In this document: positions 21,445 through 30,032 of the stretch, one piece after another
Layout of the letters: each line of letters starts with the position of its first letter
How positions within the stretch are numbered: the first letter of the stretch is position 1
Origin: a virus
DNA length: 42,126 bases
IMG/VR virus record: IMGVR_UViG_3300025065_000014
Location: 1 to 42,126 of that record
Reading direction: 5' to 3' (one strand)
Translations under genes and position numbers: made by a program
Notes under the pieces: generated by a model
The model's database searches: none
The model's input: the letters and a program-made list of their open reading frames with translations, nothing else
Told to the model about the DNA's origin: nothing

Positions 21445-21732
21445 TTACTCCGCTATTGTATCATCTGGTGTATAGGAAACTGCTTGTCTTGCTGTAGCTT
21501 GTTCATAACGAGCTACTGTGTGTATTATCCACCTACGCAAGGCTTCTTTAGCCCATTGTTTATCTGTGAAATCTGGTTGTCCATCCTGGTCTGCATCGGG
21601 GATTGGGTAGATACCCTTCATGGCAGCTATTACTCTTGATAACTTAGCATCAGGTATAGTAAAAGTTATCTCTGCTGCTAGTGCCTGGCCTGTGATTAAC
21701 ATTATTGCCAATAGACATACTGCTTTCTTCAT
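21445..21732 (-). CDS. Exported small protein, 95 residues
   Basis: Sec signal peptide MKKAVCLLAIMLITGQALA, cleavage after ALA. The mature part (TFTIPDAKLSRVIAAMKGIYP, DADQDGQPDFTDKQWAKEALRRWI) contains DADQDGQPD, which resembles a calcium-binding loop, followed by an amphipathic helix. It lies 4 bases from the nozzle gene start. Not recognised; a phage protein displayed in the periplasm or on the tail are both possible. Confidence 0.7.
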   Translation of the reverse strand: MKKAVCLLAIMLITGQALAAEITFTIPDAKLSRVIAAMKGIYPIPDADQDGQPDFTDKQWAKEALRRWIIHTVARYEQATARQAVSYTPDDTIAE

Positions 21733-21740
21733 ACTTCCTC

Positions 21741-22010
21741 CTATCCAAAGAAAAACGGTTTGCTATAAGGCGGTCCGTAAGCTAGTGACACATCATCCTT
21801 CTCAAATACTATTTTTCTATGTATATTCTTCAAAATTCTCGCAGCTACTTTATCCTTATTTTTCGGTTTGTAATTCACTTTTAAACTCGGAGTTGCCGTA
21901 GCATATTCACTAACAATCATCCTCATAGCAAATGCAGCCGTAATAGCTATCTTCTTAGCCGCAGTTCCCCTGCGAGTCGATGTGATACGGCCTCGTTTCG
22001 AAGTCCCCAT
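21741..22010 (-). CDS. Hypothetical basic protein, 89 residues
   Basis: ATG 22008-22010 has GAAAGGAAG upstream. The N-terminus is very basic (MGTSKRGRITSTRRGTAAKK), then a hydrophobic helix (IAITAAFAMRMIVSEYA) and a lysine-rich section. It overlaps the end of the glycosyltransferase gene by 56 bases in another frame. Not recognised; may be a tail completion protein. Confidence 0.55.
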   Translation of the reverse strand: MGTSKRGRITSTRRGTAAKKIAITAAFAMRMIVSEYATATPSLKVNYKPKNKDKVAARILKNIHRKIVFEKDDVSLAYGPPYSKPFFFG

Positions 22011-22782
22011 ATACTTCCTTTCCTGCTTTTATGATATCCAAACTAACCAGTATGTCTACTCCGTAGGGTTTGTTCATGTCTTTGTGTTTTACTGTAGCTC
22101 TAAAAGGAAGCTTCTTCTTTAAGACTTTAGGGCATCGGGACCGCTTAAACAAAGTTACCCCTAAATTTCCCCCTGCTATCTTCTGTACCCCCCACGGCTT
22201 AGAAAAGGGTTGTATAGCTTTCGTCATCTTGATTCTTCCGTTCTTATCCAATATAGGTACTTCCCGTAAGTCCCAAAGGCCTATAACGTTTCTAAAGTGT
22301 CTACACATGATAGAACCTATTACCTCTGCCGCCTTCGGGCGCTCATCTATAATGCCTACAAACCTCTTTAGCGTGTGGGCAGGAAGAAGGATGTCATCTT
22401 CTACTGAGAATACATAATCTGTCTTTACATATTGCCAAGCGGCGTTATACATGGCCGCTATGGTATTGAGTTGCAGGATATAATTCGTGGCCCTTTTTTC
22501 CTCCGAATCTTTAGGCTTTATCTCTGAAAAAGCCAGCGGAGACATAGGGATGGAATCATCATATTTTATTATCACATCGTCATATCCTTTTAAAGCCTTG
22601 CCACATAATTCAAGCGTATTAAAGAACGCCTCATGGCCGCCGCAATACCAGACTATTCTAAGGCGATCTTTAGGATAGTCCAGGTTCTCTAAGCCATAGA
22701 GATAGTGGCTGAGACACCCAAAGCGTCCTGAGAATAGAGATACTATCGTTACTAAGGGATATTTATGCTTTTTCACGTTCAC
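21955..22782 (-). CDS. Glycosyltransferase, GT-A fold (GT2-like)
   Basis: 275 residues. N-terminal beta strand and loop YPLVTIVSLFSGRFGCL, then ENLDYPKDRLRIVWYCGG, then the metal/nucleotide-sugar motif VFSVEDDILLP (DxD-like), and a later GGNLGVTLFKRS and YGVDILVSLDIIKAG acceptor region. This is the arrangement of GT-A glycosyltransferases that use nucleotide-sugar donors. The start is GTG (NVKK next), with AGGATAGG upstream. It sits among tail genes beside a sulfotransferase and probably modifies host surface glycan or virion protein. Confidence 0.82.
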   Translation of the reverse strand: MNVKKHKYPLVTIVSLFSGRFGCLSHYLYGLENLDYPKDRLRIVWYCGGHEAFFNTLELCGKALKGYDDVIIKYDDSIPMSPLAFSEIKPKDSEEKRATNYILQLNTIAAMYNAAWQYVKTDYVFSVEDDILLPAHTLKRFVGIIDERPKAAEVIGSIMCRHFRNVIGLWDLREVPILDKNGRIKMTKAIQPFSKPWGVQKIAGGNLGVTLFKRSRCPKVLKKKLPFRATVKHKDMNKPYGVDILVSLDIIKAGKEVYGDFETRPYHIDSQGNCG

Positions 22783-22912
22783 CTATCCTGACTTTAGCCC
22801 GCCTACAGAAAGGGACTTTATACTTCGTCCCATCCTTCTCCTGGGTGTTTATAGTATAAGCAACACAAGTCTCGTTACATTCCCTAGTCTTATCGAACAT
22901 GCAGTACTTCAT
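22763..22912 (-). CDS. Small cysteine-rich protein between sulfotransferase and glycosyltransferase
   Basis: 49 residues from ATG 22910-22912, which overlaps the sulfotransferase stop as ATGA. Cysteines at CMFDKTRECNETC and again at FCRRAK could form a small metal site. The stop lies inside the start of the glycosyltransferase gene. Coupling on both sides supports translation and shared function with the two enzymes. Confidence 0.6.
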   Translation of the reverse strand: MKYCMFDKTRECNETCVAYTINTQEKDGTKYKVPFCRRAKVRIGEREKA

Positions 22913-23541
22913 TTAGCCCCCTTTATAAGCTTTGTGTCAAACTTGTCCTGTAACTCCAGAAAATCCGCCAGCTCCTTTGCCATCTTTTTAGGCTTAGACC
23001 TTAACTTCTCAAGTGTAAGGATGTGTATATTAGGTCTATCCTTTACATATTCAATGAATGAATTAACCCTGTCTATCTCAACACTTATCTTACCTAAATC
23101 CCCATGAAACCAATGTTGGCGCAGTAAGGATTTTATTATCTCCCCCTTATCCCGCTTAGTAATAACCATCTTAAAGTTAGGTAACAGTATGGGGAGGAAA
23201 TTTATCTCCTTCATATATGAATAATGCTTATCTCCAAAATACTGTATACCCTTCTTAAAATACACACATTCAAGAGACTTTCTAAGTCCAGCTGCAATAG
23301 CCTTCCTGATAGCAAGCCACTCATCAACCGTTTCAGCTGTATAAGAATATTTCTCAGGTTTAGTTTTACCTAATCGGGTGCTGTGCATATCAAGGTCTCT
23401 AAGATATGCGAGCATGGTACGGATTATCCTTTTTTCTACGGTCATGTGTATTGCAGGGTGGCTGTCCAAAAGCCTTGCTGTTATAGTCGTTCCTGTCCTA
23501 CCCATGCCTGATACTAATAATGGTTTCATATTAAGTGTCAT
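22909..23541 (-). CDS. Sulfotransferase (PAPS-dependent)
   Basis: 210 residues. The N-terminal 5'-phosphosulfate loop SGMGRTGTT (11-19) and following helix ITARLLDSHPAIHM are diagnostic. A 3'-phosphate-binding region follows (FKMVITKRDKGEIIKSLLRQHW), then the C-terminal LEKLRSKPKKMAKELADFL common to Sulfotransfer_3 enzymes. It transfers sulfate from PAPS to a hydroxyl or amino group, often of a sugar. Two starts (23541, or Met5 at 23529) are possible; neither has a clear ribosome binding site, so coupling to the fibre gene stop is likely. Together with the glycosyltransferase it suggests sulfated glycan synthesis. Confidence 0.82.
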   Translation of the reverse strand: MTLNMKPLLVSGMGRTGTTITARLLDSHPAIHMTVEKRIIRTMLAYLRDLDMHSTRLGKTKPEKYSYTAETVDEWLAIRKAIAAGLRKSLECVYFKKGIQYFGDKHYSYMKEINFLPILLPNFKMVITKRDKGEIIKSLLRQHWFHGDLGKISVEIDRVNSFIEYVKDRPNIHILTLEKLRSKPKKMAKELADFLELQDKFDTKLIKGAK

Positions 23542-26500
23542 TATACTGGCTTATCCCGTATTCGATTCTTACGCCTATAAACCTTGCATCCACACCCAAA
23601 TTATCCTGCGATACATCTCTGCCCATTCTGAAATGAACATATTCCCCTGCCGCTGGTGTTCCTGCTAATGTTACTGCACCGCTTTCAGGCGATTCGTGCA
23701 GATCGTTTGCGGTTATCAGGGTATCCAACGCTTCCCCAGCAGTCCCCCATGCCTGGTCTAAGGCATCGCTGTCAGCGTATGACCTGCCCTGTAAGTCCCA
23801 TGCTACAGTTCCCGAACCGCTTGCTGCTGTCCAGTCTACATGATATGTAATAGTTCCTGCATCCCAATTTTTAGGCATTATCAAAGAGAATTGGGCATAC
23901 TCATCCGCACCTGTGGCAAAGTCAAGAGTCTGTATATCCACATCATTCGTGCCGAGTTCTGTTTTGGTAATAGCTGAACATCCATTTGTTGTAGATGGCC
24001 ACATAGCTGTTGCAGGAACGAAGACAGATTTCTTGGGGTCAGCTCCTGCTATTTGAATGTTCGCTGCGGCATTGGCTAAACTTATATCATTACCGCTTGG
24101 AGTAATTGTAAGAAGACCATTTGTGTCTACTTCAAAATCACAATCGTCTACGCCATCCGTATGCGTTAATCTTAATTGCACATCAGTATCTAAAATTTCT
24201 AAGGCTTTATCAGGGGTTACATCTCCTATTCCTACATGATTATAGAAGTTCCAAAAAAATGCATTTACTCCGTTTGTAACAGAACCGAACTTGACATCCC
24301 TTGTGCCATCCCCTTCGAAGTATAAATCCCCAGCACTATTGTATAAGTTGGCAATAACAGCCGTCCCGTCAGGGCCTCCCATAACAAATTTATTGTTACT
24401 GTTTATTCTCAAATTACAATCAGCAAAGTCTATATTGTCAGGAGCTGGCGTAGAGTCGAAGATTATCCTTGCGTTATTTGGAGAAGCTATCCCTATCCAG
24501 TCATCATCTCCTAATGTAATATCACCATTAACATCTAATGTGGTGGCGGGGGTTGCTGTTCCTATGCCGACGTTGCCATCGTTATCAACAGTTACTTTAA
24601 CGGTATCAGACATTGCAATTTTTAATTCTGATGTACTAATTCGCATCGGCTGATAAGAACTGGCAACGCGGTCATAAGACAAAATACGTGCGTCACCTGT
24701 AGTTGTGCCAAGTTCGATTCCAGTATCGCCTGTCACAATTGTAGAAAGCGGGCTTTGAGGCGTCGTTGTCCCTATACCAACGTTACCATTATTTATTATC
24801 AAATCCCCCGAACCTACTTCTTGAGGGTCTATTACCATATCACTACCATCATAGTAAATAGACCCATCTTGAGCAGCACCTACATAGAACTTATTGGAGT
24901 CTGAATCTACCACCATATTTCCCGTAGTCCAAAGGTTTTCATCAGAGAAGTTGATCTTGCCTGTTCCACATATTATCCAAGCATCTGTTTGATTATGCAT
25001 GAACTCCAAATAGTCATTAGCCTGTGTTGCGTCACTTGAATATAGTCTAAGCTTTGGGTCAGCAGAATTGAAGCTTGGAGAACGATTAGCATTACCTAAG
25101 TCTGCTAAGTCTAGTATAGAGAAGTAACCAGAATAAGAGTCACTTGCTAAACCTAAACCTAACTGAAGATTATCAATACCTGTAGTTTCCCATACAAACT
25201 TAGAATCGGTTGTATCTCCTATCTGTAAAGCATTGTCGTCAGTTATTATTACACCATTAGTTGTAACAATACCTGTAGTGGTGTCATTTGCGTCATTAAC
25301 AAGAAAAGCATCATCTACGTTAAGAGTGTCATCAGATAAAGTACAGTTCGTGCCTCCTGCTAAGTTAGTATCATCTGATATGTCTACACCTGAGATGGAA
25401 GCTCCTGTATGCGTATGTCCTGGATCTGCACCAGAGGTTACATTGGCTCCTGTTATCGTAGTTCCCGCAACCGTTCCCGCCACTGTAAGAGTATTCGCTT
25501 CCAGTTTCATTAAATCGTCGTCATCATCTCTGCCTATATAAGATATATTGGTATCGGTCTTGAAGGTTATATAGTCATCGTTATCACCCGAAGGTCTAAT
25601 GTGTATCGTGGCGGCGTCCTGAATAAGAGGAGTATCTACTACGGCGGCTGTAAGAGTATCGGTTACGGTAGCGTCATCAGTTGAGGTAAGCTGTTCGGCT
25701 GTTACTGTGCCTGCTACAATATCTCCCCAATTTACCAACTTCAGTGAAACATCATCTATTCTAAATGTTTGCCCACCAGTAAAAGAAGTAGTTGATAATA
25801 TAAAATTACCTGGAGAGGCGGCAGTTTTAAAATAAATGGTGTGTGTGCCATCAGTTGTAACAAGAGTTTTAGCAGTTGCGGCAAAAGCTGTGGTTATCGT
25901 AGTACCAGGCGGCATGGTACCATTACTGATAGTGTATGTAAACGCATACCAGCTATCTCCGACAGCGGCAGCGGCGAAATTTGCAGAGGTTTGTGTTAAT
26001 GTCCCTGAACCCCCTGAGTGTGCATATTCGCCATAACCGCTTGTGTCGTCCCAATCACCAACTACATCCCATTTAGCATGAGTGGCAAAATCTGTCTCAG
26101 ACAAGACTTCTGATCCTAAATCTCCAGTATCCACTACATCAATAGCCGCATTAAATCGTGCATACTGATTATCAATTTCACCATACAAAATAGTAGAAGC
26201 AAAATTATCGTCATTAGCAATATAAAGTGTGTTAGAGCCTGTCTCACTTGCTCCCGCATTGTTTCCTATGCAAATGTTTCCTGCCCCTGTTACTGCATTT
26301 CCAGCGTTATAACCTACAAGCGTGTTATCATCACTGCCAGCAACATAATATCCTGTTCCGCTGCCAATGAGAGTATTCTGAGATCCTGTTGTCATATCGT
26401 CGCCAGCACCATAACCTACACAAGTGTTATTAGCACCAGTAGTTCCTGATTCTCCTGCGTAAGAACCAAGATAGGTATTACTAGTTCCGCTTGTATTTGA

Positions 26501-27283
26501 AAGACCCGCCCTATAGCCTATAAAAGTATGGTCAGAGCCAGTGGTATTCGTATCTCCTGAACTTAAACCCACAAAAGTATTTTGGGAGCCAGTAGTGGTA
26601 TTCTGACCGACTGATGTACCGATAAAAACATTACCGGCACCTTCTGTTAAATCATAGCCCGCACGGTAGCCTACTGCTACGTTATCATCTCCTATGGTAA
26701 GAGAGTTGAATACATTATAGCCTACAGCAGTATTACTGTCTGCGCCAACAGCTATCTGTGCTATTTGAGAACCTATAAATGTATTGAAGTTGTCCGAAGT
26801 ATCTACAAGAGCCTTGCCTGAGTCAGAACCTATTATAGTATTGTTGGTCGCTGTAGTTATGGAATCCCCGGCATTTTCACCTACTAAAGTGTTGTTAGTC
26901 CCCGTGGTGAGAGAATCCCCGGCATTTGGCCCTACACTAATACTCAAATTACCTGTTGTATGCAAGAAAGTAGTTCCATCTAAGGCAAGACTGCTTTGTA
27001 TGTCTAATTCTGCTGTTAAGGGGTCATTGGAAGTATCTAATCTTAAAAAATTACTACCTACTTGAGATGTGGTCATCATGTCTAAGGAAACATTTACTCC
27101 ATAGACAGTCATCATATCATTTGTAACAAATACTTTAAACGTATCTAACGAAGAAGGCGAGCCATCCTCTTCTTCGATAGATACAGCCCTATCTAAGTCT
27201 ATTAGAGTAGGCTGTAAAACAGCATACGCAGGTGAAACTACCAGTAATAAGCTAAAAAGTAGTGCTAAATATTTTTTAACCAT
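23531..27283 (-). CDS. Giant tail fibre/adhesin with signal peptide and YadA-like head repeats
   Basis: 1250 residues. A Sec signal peptide (MVKKYLALLFSLLLVVSPAYA) starts the protein. Residues about 113-350 hold some 14 repeats of the form NTxxGxxAGxxxTTGxxN, the left-handed beta-roll of YadA-type trimeric adhesins. Further on are NGNVGIGTTTP and DNDGNVGIGTATPATTLDVNG, typical of phage and adhesin shafts, with GHTHTGASISG, a His/Gly collar motif of fibres. The last 150 residues are beta-rich. It is the largest gene and likely the host-recognition fibre. The signal peptide is unexpected for a cytoplasm-assembled tail. Confidence 0.75.
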   Translation of the reverse strand: MVKKYLALLFSLLLVVSPAYAVLQPTLIDLDRAVSIEEEDGSPSSLDTFKVFVTNDMMTVYGVNVSLDMMTTSQVGSNFLRLDTSNDPLTAELDIQSSLALDGTTFLHTTGNLSISVGPNAGDSLTTGTNNTLVGENAGDSITTATNNTIIGSDSGKALVDTSDNFNTFIGSQIAQIAVGADSNTAVGYNVFNSLTIGDDNVAVGYRAGYDLTEGAGNVFIGTSVGQNTTTGSQNTFVGLSSGDTNTTGSDHTFIGYRAGLSNTSGTSNTYLGSYAGESGTTGANNTCVGYGAGDDMTTGSQNTLIGSGTGYYVAGSDDNTLVGYNAGNAVTGAGNICIGNNAGASETGSNTLYIANDDNFASTILYGEIDNQYARFNAAIDVVDTGDLGSEVLSETDFATHAKWDVVGDWDDTSGYGEYAHSGGSGTLTQTSANFAAAAVGDSWYAFTYTISNGTMPPGTTITTAFAATAKTLVTTDGTHTIYFKTAASPGNFILSTTSFTGGQTFRIDDVSLKLVNWGDIVAGTVTAEQLTSTDDATVTDTLTAAVVDTPLIQDAATIHIRPSGDNDDYITFKTDTNISYIGRDDDDDLMKLEANTLTVAGTVAGTTITGANVTSGADPGHTHTGASISGVDISDDTNLAGGTNCTLSDDTLNVDDAFLVNDANDTTTGIVTTNGVIITDDNALQIGDTTDSKFVWETTGIDNLQLGLGLASDSYSGYFSILDLADLGNANRSPSFNSADPKLRLYSSDATQANDYLEFMHNQTDAWIICGTGKINFSDENLWTTGNMVVDSDSNKFYVGAAQDGSIYYDGSDMVIDPQEVGSGDLIINNGNVGIGTTTPQSPLSTIVTGDTGIELGTTTGDARILSYDRVASSYQPMRISTSELKIAMSDTVKVTVDNDGNVGIGTATPATTLDVNGDITLGDDDWIGIASPNNARIIFDSTPAPDNIDFADCNLRINSNNKFVMGGPDGTAVIANLYNSAGDLYFEGDGTRDVKFGSVTNGVNAFFWNFYNHVGIGDVTPDKALEILDTDVQLRLTHTDGVDDCDFEVDTNGLLTITPSGNDISLANAAANIQIAGADPKKSVFVPATAMWPSTTNGCSAITKTELGTNDVDIQTLDFATGADEYAQFSLIMPKNWDAGTITYHVDWTAASGSGTVAWDLQGRSYADSDALDQAWGTAGEALDTLITANDLHESPESGAVTLAGTPAAGEYVHFRMGRDVSQDNLGVDARFIGVRIEYGISQYNDT

Positions 27284-27933
27284 ATCTTATTCCAAGTAAT
27301 TTTAGTATGACATTTAATACACAAAGTTATTAAATTTTCTGGATTCAAATTATTTTTATCCTTATCAATATGATGAATATGCAATTTTTTTAAACATTCT
27401 ATTTCAGGAGTACCACATATTTGGCATTTATAATTATCTCGTTGTCTAATGGACTCTTTTAACATTTTAGTCCATCCAAAGGGATAGGGTTTTTTACTTA
27501 TTCCACCTTTCCAAAGAGGATGTTCTTTACCGTTTTTAAACTGTCCACCTTTAATTACTTTTTTCTTTTGAGCTATAGCCATACATTTTTTGGAACAATA
27601 TTTTCTATTATGTCCTGTTTTATTAGGAAATTCAGTATTGCAAATAGGGCAAGTCCAAAAATCAGGGTATTTTTTATTCCATGCTTTCATTACTCCTTTG
27701 GTTCCTTTGTTCCAAGGAATATGATTTTTCTTAAACCAAAATTCCTTATTTGGAGCTTCATTGTTTCTTTTTTTAGCTGCTCTTATTTTTTCTATTGTTT
27801 CTTGACTCCTTTTTTTACCATGCCAATGGGCGTAACCCGTTTTAATACCCTTATTCCAAGGTTTTTTACCTTTTGAAGATATACTCATTTTTTTCTTTGA
27901 CTCTAATGTGTGTTTTTTATTTAACATTGTCAT
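27265..27933 (-). CDS. HNH homing endonuclease with NUMOD3-like repeats
   Basis: 222 residues. The N-terminal part has NUMOD3-like DNA-binding repeats: HTLESKKKMSISSKGKKPWNKG, GKKRSQETIEKIRAAKK and WNKGTKG. A zinc finger follows (CPICNTEF, YCSKKC) and then the HNH nuclease with CQICG, HIHHIDKDKNNLNPENL and CIKCH. NUMOD3 plus HNH is typical of homing endonucleases. It lies between a small fibre-associated gene and the giant fibre, overlapping the latter's signal peptide start by 19 bases. It is a mobile gene inserted between tail genes. AT content is higher than its neighbours. Confidence 0.88.
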   Translation of the reverse strand: MTMLNKKHTLESKKKMSISSKGKKPWNKGIKTGYAHWHGKKRSQETIEKIRAAKKRNNEAPNKEFWFKKNHIPWNKGTKGVMKAWNKKYPDFWTCPICNTEFPNKTGHNRKYCSKKCMAIAQKKKVIKGGQFKNGKEHPLWKGGISKKPYPFGWTKMLKESIRQRDNYKCQICGTPEIECLKKLHIHHIDKDKNNLNPENLITLCIKCHTKITWNKIWLKNI

Positions 27934-27936
27934 ATA

Positions 27937-28245
27937 TTAAAATGTCGCAGAAAACGAATTATACGACTCCGCTACACGATTGGCCCAGTCATAACCACTT
28001 GAACCAGCCGCGTAAGTATGAGTAGTCTCACTGCTTGATATTACACTTCTACGAATAAACCACGCACCGTCCGCATTCAAATATCCGTAATAAGATGTAG
28101 TTCCGAGTTCCTGGTCTGAGATATGATACCCTTCCAAAGGTTGAAGGACATTACGAACCCGTAAATCCCTCTTAGTGCCGTTTTGTTCAGAGGCTAAATC
28201 GTTAAAAAACTCCTCTACACTCCTATTGTCCCCATCTCCAGCCAT
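27937..28245 (-). CDS. Small tail/fibre-associated phage protein, 102 residues
   Basis: Begins MAGDGDNRSVEEFFNDLASEQNG. Then RVRNVLQPLEGYHISDQE, TSYYGYLNADGAWFIRRS and HTYAAGSSGYDWANRVAESYNSF. The pattern LNADGAWFIRR...Y.AG...Y..W..R....Y..F occurs in short phage proteins next to tail fibre genes. Its ATG overlaps the preceding stop by one base. Exact role unknown. Confidence 0.6.
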   Translation of the reverse strand: MAGDGDNRSVEEFFNDLASEQNGTKRDLRVRNVLQPLEGYHISDQELGTTSYYGYLNADGAWFIRRSVISSSETTHTYAAGSSGYDWANRVAESYNSFSATF

Positions 28246-28853
28246 TATTTAGCCTTTAATCTTTTCTTTTCTAACTTTACACTTTTTTCTTTGATCTGCA
28301 CGTTTAACTGTTCTTCGTTTAATTTATTCTCTCGTTCAGATACCCTCATTTCCCTGTTATCCAATGACTTATCCCTTAGATCAAGCCTGTGTTGCCTATC
28401 GTCAAGTTCAGCTTTACGAGTGTTTAGACTATCTTCGTCTTTTTTGAGCAATTTCAATTTATTATCATGTGCAGTAATTTTCTCGGATAACTTACGACTT
28501 TTTTCCTCCTGTTTTTCCTGTTCTATCTTAGCGCCTTCTAAATGCTTTTCGGCTTTCTTCTTTAACTTTTCAACGTCAGATTTAAGTGCTTCAAATTTCT
28601 CGAACTCTCTTTGTGTCTTATCCTGGGATTTTTGGAGTTCATTCTTTTGATCGTAGATTTCGGCATAACGGTCTTTCAGCTTATTCTCGTTTTCATCTGT
28701 TAAATCTCTTAATTCCTGCCGTTCTTTCTGTATAGCGGTATTAAAGTTTTCATAGTTCTTTATCTCTTTTTTTAAAATATTTTCAACGTCTTTAAGTCCT
28801 TCTACAAACTTATCCGATACAAACTTAATCTTATTCAATACTTCCTGTTTCAT
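28245..28853 (-). CDS. Long coiled-coil protein
   Basis: 202 residues almost entirely in charged heptad repeats (Lys, Glu, Leu), for example LKKKAEKHLEGAKIEQEKQ and LDDRQHRLDLRDKSLDNREM. No signal or membrane segment. Long coiled coils in tail regions can be tape-measure-like, chaperone or fibre-linker proteins. At this length a short-tail role is likelier than a long tape measure. AAGATC precedes the ATG, with GAGAAG as ribosome binding site. Confidence 0.65.
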   Translation of the reverse strand: MKQEVLNKIKFVSDKFVEGLKDVENILKKEIKNYENFNTAIQKERQELRDLTDENENKLKDRYAEIYDQKNELQKSQDKTQREFEKFEALKSDVEKLKKKAEKHLEGAKIEQEKQEEKSRKLSEKITAHDNKLKLLKKDEDSLNTRKAELDDRQHRLDLRDKSLDNREMRVSERENKLNEEQLNVQIKEKSVKLEKKRLKAK

Positions 28854-28862
28854 GATCTTCTC

Positions 28863-30032
28863 CTATTCTGTAAGTTGCACCTCTAAGAGGGCGCAAAGTG
28901 GTATGATAAAAACGACAAATCTTGAAAGGAACATTGGGAAATTCCCTATGCTTATAAACAACACCGCAACTACAACCCCAGCTAAACCTAGAGTATTAGG
29001 CTCTTTTATAGCCCTTTTAAACCATAGAGTTAATTGCCTTAAATAGCCAAAGAATATAATCAAACCAATAATACCGAACTCAAATGCCATAGATATATAC
29101 AAGTTATGAGGGTTATCCCATAAGGCCGCGCCAGCTCCATCAGGTGCGCCCATAGCAAATATAAAGTTCTTATGTGGTAGATCATTCCTTCTGAAAGAAT
29201 CAAGCCCCCATCCTATAAAAGGATGGACATTCAAACAGTTTATTGTTTTTAACCATACATCAAACCTCTCAAATCCAGGCTTATCTATATGAAAATAATA
29301 AGCAAGACAAGCTAAAATACAACCTATTAAGACAACAAAAAATACCCATCTTTTAACCCTGAAAAATAAAATAAACAAAAAAACCACACCCGCAGCGATC
29401 GTATTCGTAAACGATCTAGCTATAAATAAAGGTATGAACATCAAAGCTCCAAGCCATATACTTCTGCGAGTAGCAATTAAAGGAATAGCTATTACTATTA
29501 ACATACCCATCCATGCCTCATTCAACATAAATCCACCTGGATGGGTATTCTGAACCAAAGCAAATTTGCCGACTGATGTAACAGCATTTGAAAATATGTA
29601 ATCTTTTCCCGTAACCTGAAGTATACAATACGACAAGTTAAGGAACACAAACCACAAGAATATCTTAATATAGAAATCAATATGTTCTTTTTTAAATGAT
29701 AATTTAGTAAGATAATAAAGTATCATACCGGAAAATATATTAGCGGCATAAATCTGACCAAATTGACACCTATATAAACCAAATAATATCAAAGTCCATG
29801 CTGAAAATAACATCACCCAGATATTATCTATTATTAACGTAAATAGAGCCATAACACCAAGATTAAATATCATTTGCTGGGATATGCGCGGTTCTTGCCC
29901 GTATAATTGAAATATCGTAGCAAACATAAATGATGCTATAAGTAAACGGAGTATTTTGGGGGTATCTACTGCGACATTGACATAAGGAAGGCGCATCTTA
30001 GGCAATATCAATCTTGGTATTTTAAACCTCAT
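28863..30032 (-). CDS. O-antigen ligase/polymerase-like membrane protein (Wzy/WaaL)
   Basis: 389 residues with about ten hydrophobic spans. The large outer loop holds HPFIGWGLDSFRR and DNPHNLYISMAFEFGIIGLIIFFGYL, the conserved PHN-L...EFG-IGL signature of the Wzy_C (PF04932) family of O-antigen ligases and polymerases. These act in the inner membrane, periplasmic face, on lipid-linked glycans. In a phage, such an enzyme would modify host O-antigen or capsule, for instance to block re-infection. It sits between the adaptor and coiled-coil genes in the structural operon. Its ATG overlaps the adaptor stop by 4 bases. Confidence 0.82.
   Translation of the reverse strand: MRFKIPRLILPKMRLPYVNVAVDTPKILRLLIASFMFATIFQLYGQEPRISQQMIFNLGVMALFTLIIDNIWVMLFSAWTLILFGLYRCQFGQIYAANIFSGMILYYLTKLSFKKEHIDFYIKIFLWFVFLNLSYCILQVTGKDYIFSNAVTSVGKFALVQNTHPGGFMLNEAWMGMLIVIAIPLIATRRSIWLGALMFIPLFIARSFTNTIAAGVVFLFILFFRVKRWVFFVVLIGCILACLAYYFHIDKPGFERFDVWLKTINCLNVHPFIGWGLDSFRRNDLPHKNFIFAMGAPDGAGAALWDNPHNLYISMAFEFGIIGLIIFFGYLRQLTLWFKRAIKEPNTLGLAGVVVAVLFISIGNFPMFLSRFVVFIIPLCALLEVQLTE

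Noticed and set aside
28245-28853. Tape-measure protein
   Set aside because: The coiled coil is only 202 residues with no hydrophobic segments, and other genes suggest a short tail.
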